Part shown: piece after piece, positions 50,859-60,497 of the stretch
Layout of the letters: each line of letters starts with the position of its first letter
How positions within the stretch are numbered: position 1 is the first letter of the stretch
NCBI RefSeq assembly: GCF_000002425.4
Contig: NC_037275.1
Span: 12,320,390 to 12,384,389, forward strand
Direction of reading: 5' to 3'
DNA: 64,000 nucleotides
From: Physcomitrium patens
Lineage: Eukaryota; Streptophyta; Bryopsida; Funariales; Funariaceae
Program-made: the position numbers and the translations under genes
The notes under the pieces: generated by a model
Databases searched by the model: none
Told to the model about the DNA's origin: nothing
The model's input: the letters and a program-made list of their open reading frames with translations, nothing else

Positions 50859-51317
50859 ATATCACGGACATATAATTGAAGAAGATTTGAGAAGGTTCTA
50901 GGAGATTCTTGAAGATTCTAAGAAGGTTCTTAAAGATCTTAGAAGATATCAAAAGATTCTAGAAGATTCTAATAGGTTCTAAGAATGTTCCAGAAGGTTC
51001 CAATAGATTTCAAGAAAGTTCTAAAAGGTCACATGAGACCCTAGAAGGTTCTAAGAGACTTTAGATGATTTAAGAAGTTGTCAAAGAAGGAACCTGAGCT
51101 TGCTTTGTTTCCAAGCCTCATAAAAACTTTTCAAGAAGCTTTCTAGGACCTAGTATATATAGGAGTCGAGGCTGAGGGGATCCTCACTCTTGACAACTCA
51201 TTTCTTATGGTCTAGTCAGGACCTTCTTGTCTTGTATTCAGTTATTGTTCTAATGTTGAACTAATTCTATTTCTTAGTCTTGAATCTTTGTCTTATATAT
51301 GATCCCTAATACATTAT
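50859..51317 (+). repeat. LTR of element F with GAAnnTTC array and TATA box
   Basis: Begins about TGATATCACGGACAT after a purine-rich tract. Its first 200 bp are a run of GAAnnTTC units, followed by a TATATATA box near 51152-51161 and a TTGACAACTC region shared with the other LTRs. The right end is not sharp; protease-like sequence of the next fossil begins by 51318. Confidence 0.7.
50891..51000 (+). promoter_or_regulatory. Array of heat-shock-element-like units
   Basis: Heat-shock factors bind inverted GAA units at 5-bp spacing, three or more in a row. At 50891-50918 there are six alternating units (GAAnnTTCnnGgAnnTTC and on) with one mismatch. At 50957-50969 there are three (TTCtaGAAgaTTC), and at 50983-51000 four perfect ones (GAAtgTTCcaGAAggTTC). 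They lie 150-260 bp upstream of the TATA box. The match is direct; heat response is inference. Confidence 0.6.
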
Positions 51318-53275
51318 TAGATTCAAAATCTTCAATTTATTTTGTAAATAAATTTTTTATTAAAAAATAAGAAATAACTTTAATCAAGAAAACTAAATCT
51401 ATACATATAGAAGTCATAGATAGTTGTTTCTTGTCTTCTGGAGACGTTACTTATAAAACTATTCTTTTAGATATAGCAATTAAAGATTATAGTAGTATAC
51501 TAATATTTAATGTAATAAGAGCTCCATCTAATCTAATTATTTTAGGATTATCATGGTTAAAAAATATATAATCTTTAGATAAATTAGATTTCTTATAATC
51601 TTAATTTTTCTTCTTATTTAATCCAAAATTTTAATAGTGAAATAGAAATAGATAAGCCTAGTACATCCATACCCTTATTAATAGGTACAAGAACTTTTAT
51701 GTATGTGGTAAAAGAAGTGTCATCTTTTTTTATATATGCCACACCTATTTTTTATAATTGAAAGATATTAATTGATATTTTTAGTTGGTATTAAAATTTT
51801 TAGGATATTATTTAATAAAAAAATATAGATTTTTTTTTGAGAGCATTAATCTTATAATTGTTCAATTGATCTACAAGAAAGAGCTCAACCACCATTCAGA
51901 CTAATCTACGGCTTATTACAAAATAAATTGGCTGCACTAAAAGAATACTTTGATAAAAATTTGGCTAAGAATATATGCCATCCAAAACTTTTAGTAGAAG
52001 CTCATATCTTATTTGTGAAGAAAAAAGATAGATCTATACAGATGTGCATATATTATCAAGGACTTAATAAGATCACCATTAAGAATAGGTACCTCTTACT
52101 TTTGATTTCAAAACTTCTTGATCAACTCACTTAAGCAAAGATCTATATAAAAAATAGATCTATAAAGAACATATAACTTGGTCCACATCAAAAAAAAAGA
52201 TGAATAGAAGATTATTTTTTGAATTAAGTATGGATATTTTGAATATAATATCATGCCTTTTAGACTCACAAATGCACCACCTGCTTTTTAATATCTCATG
52301 AATGATGTCTTTTGTAAGTTTTTTGATGATTTTGTTATTTGTTATTCAGATGACATTCTAATCTATTCTAAGAACATAGAAGAATATGAACTTCATGTTT
52401 ATCATGCATTACAAAAACTTAGAGATGCTAGATTATATGCAAAGATAAAAAAGTGTATATTCTACACTATTCAAGTTGATTTTTTAAGATACATCATTTT
52501 CAACAAAGAATTAATGATAGATCCTAAAAAGGTCCAGACTATCATAGATTAGAAGCTCTCAAAAATAATCAAAGATATATAATATTTTTTAAAATTTATC
52601 AATTAATATAAAATCTTCATCAAAAAAATTTCTTAAGTTACAAGTCTTCTTATATGTTTGACATGTAAAGACAAACTTGAGTAGAATAAAGAAGCTGAAA
52701 CATCTTTTGAAGTCTTAAAGATAATATTTACTTTTGCACCAATTTTATATTATATTTATTTTTTAGGACATTTTTTATGAAAAAAATTGCATTAAACTTT
52801 CTTATAGGTATTGTTTTATTACAAATGGGAACAAATGATAAGCTCCATCAATCCTATTGCTTATCGATTATATCTATTGGAATCTATAAAGATCCATCCT
52901 ATATTCTATATATTTCTTCTTGAACCATGTAAGACAATGAATATCTCAAGAAAAAGACAAATGCCACTTCCTTCCAAAGAAATAGATAATAATCAAAAGT
53001 TCGAGGTGGAAGAAGTATCAGATTCAAGGTGGCACCAAAATAGATTAAAATATTTTATTTATTGGCATAGATATGATATTAATAAATTTACATAGAAGCA
53101 AAGAAAGAATCTTGCGAATGCAACAAAGAAAGTTGAGGTTTTTCAATAATGACATCTATCAAAATCAAGATAAAAAAATAAAAAAATCTTTGCTATAAAA
53201 GAAATAAGATCCAAGAAAGATAGCATTCTACCTTCTACTCTTATTTGTAACTTTTATATATTTGTGATGCTAAGG

Positions 53276-53697
53276 AGATGGAAAACTAACAACCAACAAA
53301 TTTAATTTAAGGGCTATCATTTGTTGACTTATCAAATAAGACATTACAATTGTTACAACCTTCAAGACGACATAATCAAAATGAAGATCCTCAAAAACAA
53401 CATATCTTTTCTTGAATAGATGGAAAAATATAACATATTTAATATCATAATTTTAGAAGAAACCTCTCAATGTTTGGTGATTTTATTAGAAGTAGGAATG
53501 ATTCTTGATGGTGTTTCAAGTATTTTATTTGAAGGGAGTTACGAAGGCCTCAACAACAATGAGATAACAAGGTGGTCTTTCTGCTTTGGTATGAGATACT
53601 AACGATGGCTAAGAGAACCTATCAGCCATCTTCAAAGAGATCAAAGATTATAATATGTAACAAATACAATTTGTCACATCTTGGATTTTCTCCATAT
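53276..53697 (+). pseudogene. Accessory ORF remnant of element G
   Basis: Same position and length as in element A. The block EGSYEGLNN is still readable although the surrounding nucleotide sequence has diverged considerably. Broken. Confidence 0.65.
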
Positions 53698-53739
53698 GAT
53701 GACCACTTTTCATGAAACTTGTTTCTAGAAGAGAGGTAA

Positions 53740-54267
53740 TGTCATGGACATACATATTTATTCTAATATTTATCTATATAATTAAATAGAAGTAGGTAAA
53801 AATAAAAATTTTCATAATAGTTTTTAGAGATACTTCTTAAAAGCTTCATAGACACTGCTTTGACTTTATATATGTTTGTAATTGATTGTTAACTTGGAAA
53901 CTTGGTTAATAAATTAATCACATATTGGTAGCTTGTGGAACAAGCTAACTATGTGGTATACACATAAGAAACTTGCCTTACAAGTTAAGATATGTGTCTT
54001 GTAAAGTCAATATGTTTTACAGGTCACATAAGACATCACCATATATCTTCTATTTAAGAGTATATATGGAGGCAAGAGTAAAGCCTTCTTCACTCTTGTC
54101 AACACTTTTCTAGTCCTTAGTCTTCTTTTAAGATTTTTTGCTCTTCTTGTCTTTAGCATTAGCCATTCTAGTTTAATACTATATCATTTTTGAATGATTT
54201 TTTAGTCTTTTGAAGTGACACAAGAATATATTGATATTTTAGTTCTTTGAGGTTCATACCCTTAATA
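53740..54267 (+). repeat. 3' LTR of element G
   Basis: Starts TGTCATGGACAT after a purine-rich tract and ends near CCCTTAATA, about 528 bp. A TATA region near 54060 is followed by a stem-loop with the CTTCACTCTTGTC arm kept and the other arm partly changed. Confidence 0.78.
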
Positions 54268-56039
54268 GAAATATTGTTTAATATTTAATTTTCAATTGGC
54301 TATGCTTAGTCTAAGATGGTAACACATTTAAAATTTAATTCTTTTTTGTTATTTTTTGAAATAAGACATAAATTTTTATAATAAGTTGGAGAATTCTATC
54401 TTATAAGTATTTATATTAATTCTTATATAGCAATCAAATTTCATAAAAAAGAAAAGAAAGATGCAATACATATAAAATCTATACAATTAAAAATAAAACA
54501 TTTTATCAAATAAAGAAGTGGACTTATGATTTTTAAAAAATCACTACAACATAACTATCAATTTTCTTTGTTAAATAAATATTTAAAATCTCTCTATAAT
54601 AATTCTTTAAGATTTTTAAAATAGTCCTTAAATTAGATGCATATGGAATTGGACAACTTCTATTATGTATAAATCAATTACTACTTTTCAATAGTAGAAA
54701 CTTTAGAATTGTTTTAAAAAACAAACAATATTTACAAAAGAAATCTTTATAAGATTCAATTTTTTAGCACAATGTAATTCCTAATTTTTTCTTTTTTTCT
54801 TTGGATATCTTAGATGTAATATAATATTTTTTTTGATTTAACAATAAGATATAGAAGGATCGACAAATGAGGAAGCTTATATAAGAAAGCTTATATAGTC
54901 TAGTCTCATAAAATACAAATGTATGTTATGAAATTGAACAAAAGACAAGTTAAAATGTTGACCAAACAAAAAAAAAGATACTATTATGAATCTAGGATAA
55001 ATTTTAAATGGAAAATAAATAAATAAGACAATAGAATAGAATTTTAAAATTGTACAAAATGTTTTAATGATTCAATGAGAACAACTAACCAACAATTAAC
55101 TAGTAAGTAGAAAAGCTAGTGACTTTGCTTCAAATTTCCTTCGAATTCTAACTCTTTAGGAATTGGATACTAATGTTACTACTTAACCAATACTAATCTC
55201 TAATCAATCCCTATTGTTGCAAAAAATAAATAAAATCATACATAAAAATTTGTTTGGTTAATCAGTCAAGTAATTCAAAAACACAGCCTGGGATGCTCCG
55301 AGCGATGTCGAATGGCTTCAGAACACTTCGAACGGCCCCAATCTGTGTTTTTTTCTCGACCACTGCAAAGGTGACAACTTTCAAAAATTCGATGTCAAAT
55401 GCATCGTGAATGGTGTAAGTAGGCGCGAGCAGAGCACTTCGTAAGCCATGTCAAATAGAATTCCGGATTCGAATCTCAGATAAGGTATTAGAACTGTCAC
55501 AGTGACGGATGGTTGCAGAGAGTGCAAAGGAAATGGATGCATTCAAAAACCCACATGAGAGATGGGTTTGCTAAATTCATCCAGTGACGATGTCGACACG
55601 AAGCGTAGAAACCAAGACGCAAGGTGGGGAGGAGGCAGAGAAAATATTGAAGGAAAAGAGGAGGTGGAGCGGATAGGAAAGGTGCTTACCTGGAGGTGTT
55701 CACCGAATCAGTAGCCAGGCCCAAACCTCTGGACCCAGACGTGTGGACTAATGCACAACCTCGAGAGGATGAGGCTCTTATTTAGTCGCGCCGTAGGGTT
55801 TAAGGGTGCTTTTGCTTTTGCGAGTGCTGCCTGCCTTCCTCTCACCTGGTGTAGGGAGGAGGGGTAGGAGCAAGTGCGAATGCTGGAAATGGGTTTAACC
55901 TCGACTCCAGTCCGATTTACTCTGCTCCTCTGAGGTTTTCTATATGTGGGTTTGTGTTTTAGTTTTAGTTTTAGTGTTCTGGAGGTTTTAGTTTTTGGTA
56001 GAAGGTATAGTGGTGTGGGTTTAGTTTGGTTCTCGACAG
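54268..56039. other. Intergenic, then promoter region of the Rho_N gene
   Basis: 54.3-55.25 kb is AT-rich without features. From about 55.27 kb composition shifts to gene-like and holds the presumed promoter and leader of the gene starting at 56040. A 156-codon open frame on the minus strand here overlaps the first exon and shows no known product. Confidence 0.4.
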
Positions 56040-59000
56040 ATGGCAACAGCGCTGACTTCAGCGCAGTTGCAGCGGCCCCAACATGAGGTCGTGGACGGGG
56101 TGGTGCGCCGGACCAGGGATTACAGGACCTCCGCAATGAGAGTGCGGCCTGCGGCATCCTTGCTGGGGTGCCGGCCAAAAGGCATCACCTCAGAGTCCAG
56201 GTTTGTGAGAGCCTTCCGTTTAGATTCGTTGTGTTTTAACTCAATAATGTGACTTCTCTAAGTTTCTCATGTAAGGTATGGACCAGATTTCCTGAAGTAG
56301 TGAGAGGTAAGGTTTTTCTCCTGCTTCTTATCCATTGTAAGCCTGCCATTAACCCATTTAAAGCAGCTATTCGTGAGCGCAGGAACTAAGGTGTATACTG
56401 TTAATGTGTGACTTAATCTTTTCTATGACGGCTTCCAACCTCGTCAAAACTGCGTTGTCAAAAATGGCAATGGCTTTGTTTTAGAGTGCTGATGTTTATG
56501 AATAGGGTTTAGAGAAACTAAATCGCTTTGATTTAGTTGGGACCGTCTTAGAAAAAGTCCTCTTGTAGTCAAAGTTCAAATGGAAGTCACTCGAGTACAG
56601 TTATGCAATGTGTTATTTTTGTTTTTTTCATGCTTTCTTATCGTTTGACTTTTGATTGGAACTTTTGCTTCAAGTTGCTTTAATCCTCTACTTTGCTGGC
56701 TCGAAATTGTGACAATCCTGGTTAGAAGAGATACACGTAGGTCACCTGCAAACTTCAATGCCATGATTGAGGTCTTCCTGCACAGCATTTAGGATACAAC
56801 CCATCAAAATTTTCTACAAGAAAGTCTGCGAAGCTGTACTTTATTGACCAGACTTGAAGCGAGCAAATTTTATTGTTCGACTCTAGAATCGTGAATTTTG
56901 AGGATTCTTGTCGTAAGTGAATGGGAGATGGACGATTTAGGGATCGTACTCTGGAGGTCGAAAATATTGAATGGTTGTGTCTATATTTTCCAGATTTACT
57001 TCTGACTGTTAATTGAATGGTAATGTTATGGTTATTTTCTCAATCAAAATAACCCGGGATTTCTAGTATTAAGATCAAGCGACTATGGATGGTGTTTAAA
57101 TCAGCTTTCATTTTCTTGACTGCTTCCGTAATTCTCAGCGTGCTACATCTCGTATTTTGGAAGAGACTACGCTGAAATGTATCATCACTATTATAATCAT
57201 AGACCCTTAGTGACAGTCGCTTGTCTCTACGCAGAGGGAAGATATACAGAGTTTCTCTTCTCAGGACACTTTATTCCACAAAAAAAGGACACATTAGGGC
57301 AACGAGCGAGGGCGAGCATGATATCACAGATGTTCAAGGTAATACATGATGCTTTCCATACTTCTGAGTATAACATGTGCGTCTCATATGCACTCATGTA
57401 CTTTCCTTGAAGCATTTGTTGAATGTTTCTGAATCTGTACCACTTTTCAGAAACTGACAAAGTCAGTGGAGAGTGGTGGCAACCTGTCCTATCCGCCGTG
57501 CATGATTGGAGCAAAGAGAAGGTATCGCTTGCTCTTAAAGCCGTTTGTTTTGGCTTACATTCAACTTGAGCCAATGACCAAATCAATTCAATCTCGATTA
57601 TCTTACATATGAGCTGTTAGCAACTATGGTAAACGCCATGTATCTAAACGTAGTTGGTGTCTAGTCTACATTTCGCGTTTGCAATGACTGCTTCTTTGTT
57701 GATCTTTCCTCTGTTAAACCAAATTAACTTTATTATTTTTTGTTTCTTCTTCGCTCCCTTTTGTTCGTCTGCTTTGGGTCCGATTGGTGCAATTCAGTGT
57801 GAAAAGTCTATGACAATTAAGGATTAGATGATGTTCAGGTGCATAATATCGTAATAAGGATTAGATGATGTTCAGGTGCACAATATCGTAATATCGTAGT
57901 TGCTCTCAACTCTCAATCCTCTGGTGGCTGTGGGTAGAGAGACCGTACTGTATAGATTGAAGCCTGCCGCCAAGTATAGAATTTCCACATCGATGTGGAA
58001 GTTCAGGGCAGGAATAAGAGAGTTTCATCAGGAGATGATGTTTTAGGTTTTTGTTGGCCACTGAGGCACCACAATCGTTGATGCAGCTTTCCGGGCTCGC
58101 AGAGCTTGCAGATGGGAGCCTGTTCTTCTCTTTTAGCAAGTCCACACCCTCCGCCGATGCTGCAGCTCAACCAAGGATACAGCACAGTGAAAGTGCCAAC
58201 GTAAATGTACCGGCGCAGACCCCGAAACCTGAAGCTCTACCAACGATACAGCAGAGCGAAAGTGCCAACGTGAATGTACCGGCGCAGACCCCGACACCTG
58301 AAGCTCTACCAACGATACAGCAGAGTAAAAGTGCCAACGTGAATGTACCGGCGCAGACCCAGACACCTGAAGCTATACCAACGATACAGCAGAGTGAAAG
58401 TGCCAACGTGAATGTACCAGCGCAGACCCCGACACTTGCAGCTCTATCACAGCGACATCCATCGAGCTTCCGGAAGAAGTCCCCCATTCCTGCTGCTCGT
58501 AGCCGGCGCACTGCTTCGAAAGCGGAAGTGGATACTGCTGAACTTGTTGCGGCAGAGGACAAGGAGACACCGATGGACAGCACAGTGAGCAGCATATCTG
58601 CGAGGCCTGAGAGGCCTGCATCGTCATTCTCGAGGAAGTCGCCAATTCCAAAGAGCCGAGAACGCAGTTCAGTGTCGAGCTCCAAGAGACGGTCGTCAGC
58701 TGAGGTGACTTCATCAGCAGAAGCTCCCAGCAAGCCAAAGTTCACGAAGAGGTCGCCAATCTCGAGGAATCAAAACAGCAGTCGAGCGACGAGATCCGAG
58801 AAGAAGAGCCATTCTACTGAAGTAGCCCCTACAGAAGTGGCTCCTGCTCAATCTGAACCTGTAGTTTCTGAAACTGAGAGTGATTCACCAGTCTCTCCTG
58901 AGCTGAAGGAGATTTTGAATGACGGCAAGCAGACGGCTGGGCAAGATGCAGAAGAGGATGTGGAAAGATGTAGTGTTTCTGTACCAAAGAAGAAATCGTC

Positions 59001-59208
59001 GAAGCCATCAAAAGTTGTGATTGAGGATAATGAAGTAGCTCAAAGTGAAGCCGTCGAGAATGGTGCCGTAAGCAAAAACCTATCGAGTTACAAGCTTCCA
59101 GAGCTGAGGAGCATGGCAAAGGCGAAGGGATTGAAGGGATATTCGAAACTAAAGAAGGGAGAGTTAGTAGAGCTTATAGCTGCTTCTGAGGTTCCTGAAA
59201 AGATTTAA
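56040..59208 (+). CDS. Plastid Rho_N (SAP-like) domain protein, 4 exons
   Basis: Coding exons 56040-56200, 57265-57338, 57451-57521 and 58087-59208 join in phase and give about 475 residues. Exon 1 (MATALTSAQL) is rich in Ala, Ser and Arg with few acidic residues, as in chloroplast transit peptides. Exons 2-3 add a short segment with SGEWWQPVLSAVHDWSKEK. Exon 4 holds about four tandem 23-residue repeats (TIQQSESANVNVPAQT-type), three basic SPIP/SPIS blocks (KKSPIPAARSRR, RKSPIPKSRERSS, KRSPISRNQNSS), an acidic stretch, and a C-terminal Rho_N domain (YKLPELRSMAKAKGLKGYSK). Rho_N domains bind RNA or DNA; plant members such as RHON1 and BP-73 act on plastid or nuclear nucleic acids. A plastid RNA- or DNA-binding role is inferred. 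The small exons rest on phase and splice sites only. Confidence 0.72.
57819..57892 (+). repeat. 37-bp direct duplication in the last intron of the Rho_N gene
   Basis: The unit starting AAGGATTAGATGATGTTCAG occurs twice in tandem with one visible difference, about 195 bp before the last exon. Confidence 0.8.
58177..58450 (+). repeat. In-frame 69-bp tandem repeat in the Rho_N gene
   Basis: About four copies of a 69-bp unit encode 23 residues each (core SESANVNVPAQTPTPEALP), the last one diverging at its end. The duplicated exon at 62 kb has a single copy, so the array expanded or shrank after duplication. Confidence 0.85.
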
Positions 59209-60497
59209 AGCCTGGAATGAAATTGTAAAGATGAATGTAGTGTTGAACTTGCGAACTAAATCCAGTATATGTTTGGGTCATTTTTCTCCATCGTTTTTTT
59301 GTGGCAGTTGATGATGGATGTACATGGCAACACTTAACCAACAGGTAGAAAGGACACCTGCCGGTGAAGGAACGTACTTAAATAGTTCTTATGACATACA
59401 AACATGTATTGGTGTGGTATTGATGATGACAGATATCTTGTGAATTTTAATTCCACTGCCAATGTGGAATATCCTGTAAGCGTTGATATGTAGCCCAAGT
59501 TGCAATCATCGAGACAGTGCATTGGTAGCGGAAAGTCTTTCTGATCCTGTCACACACATTGGATTCTTCTACTTGATGTAGAGAGCTTTCGTTCAATAAC
59601 ACATCTGGAACTGACCTTGTTTGAAGTGCTTTGAAGATTGCTTAGCGACTGGTAATAAGAGAAGGATGACTTCGTCAGGCTAACAGCTCATGAAAACGAA
59701 GCAATTAATGGCTGACAATACTATTTAAATTTTGGGTGATTTGAGACTGGCAAATTTTACTATTACAATTAATATCAAATATTAGGGAAACTTTTGTGAA
59801 AGAGCTTGCAACCTGTCCTGTAGTACTTGAGACAACTCAAGAAAGTTAAGTGATTCAAATAAAGGACAAACAATGGGCTTCAAAATAGATTTAATGTGTC
59901 AATTTATGTATATCTGAAAACCTAGATTTTGAATTGCAACACCAAAATAATTCTTAAAATGATCGAAAGGAGAAGAAGAAACTTCTATATAAATTATATG
60001 AAGTGCACGTCATACTCCTTCAGATTTCTCATTACTATATCCTCTGTGAGGTAAGTCTTTAACTTTCCCAAATCCGGGTTTCACTAATGGTGTGGCTGTG
60101 ATTTCTTCTTTAGTTTTCTAGGGGCACGGCTTTCCTTGTTTTATATTTTGAAGTCATCCTTTCGTTTCCGTGAGAAACCCTAGATACTCTCAGAAACTGC
60201 GACTGTTGTATTACTTTATGAGCGAGAGAGGGAGAGGTACTCGTAACGCTTGTCGTCAGTGGCCTCCAGAATATGACCAACTCTGCGACCACTGACAAGC
60301 TCCTTGCTGAGGTTCTTTTGTTGAGACTCTGAAGATCTTGGTAGAGGCACAGCACTGCTCAGGAATCAAGTTTGTAAGGGTGGGCTTGGAGGTGACGGCG
60401 GTATTGGTTGTTTTTTAGAGTGGGAGTGTAAGTTTTTGAATAACTAACTGGAAGTTGTTACTAGACAAGAGGCGGGGAGGGGGAGAAAGAGGTAAGG
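59209..60497. other. 3' flank of the Rho_N gene and promoter of the CBM20 gene
   Basis: The first part is the 3' untranslated region of the upstream gene; about 30 bp after the stop are shared with the duplicated exon downstream. 59.7-60.0 kb is AT-rich. 60.0-60.5 kb is the presumed promoter and leader of the next gene. No other gene seen. Confidence 0.45.

Larger units (their letters stand above)
48650..51317 (+). mobile_element. Chromovirus fragment with heat-shock-like LTR (element F)
   Basis: From left to right: RNase H (about 48.69-49.07 kb), integrase (about 49.35-50.1 kb), chromodomain (about 50.43-50.6 kb, core EYLVYWRGYDI) and an LTR starting near 50859-50866. The accessory frame of elements A and B is absent: only about 260 bp separate chromodomain and LTR. 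With its different LTR this marks a second subfamily. There are many breaks; the 5' half and 5' LTR are missing, so no LTR-based age is possible. Confidence 0.82.
51318..54267 (+). mobile_element. Degraded chromovirus with accessory ORF and 3' LTR (element G)
   Basis: Begins in protease-like sequence (about 51318) directly after element F's LTR, then reverse transcriptase (about 51.9-52.6 kb), the chromodomain region (about 52.98-53.13 kb), the accessory-frame remnant (about 53276-53697) and an LTR. Most of RNase H and integrase is not recognisable. It carries many breaks and is clearly older than element B. It belongs with A and B by its accessory frame and LTR. Confidence 0.8.

Noticed and set aside
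55708-56178. 156-codon minus-strand frame upstream of the Rho_N gene
   Set aside because: It overlaps the transit-peptide exon in antisense, is basic and of low complexity, and has no recognisable product.
58177-58450. Regular 69-bp repeats considered as a CRISPR-like array
   Set aside because: The units are contiguous, in frame and without spacers; this is a coding minisatellite in a plant gene.
58133-58745. Long minus-strand open frames (up to 192 codons) opposite the Rho_N exon
   Set aside because: They mirror the repeat-rich plus-strand exon, have low-complexity translations and no start context or homologs that I recognise.
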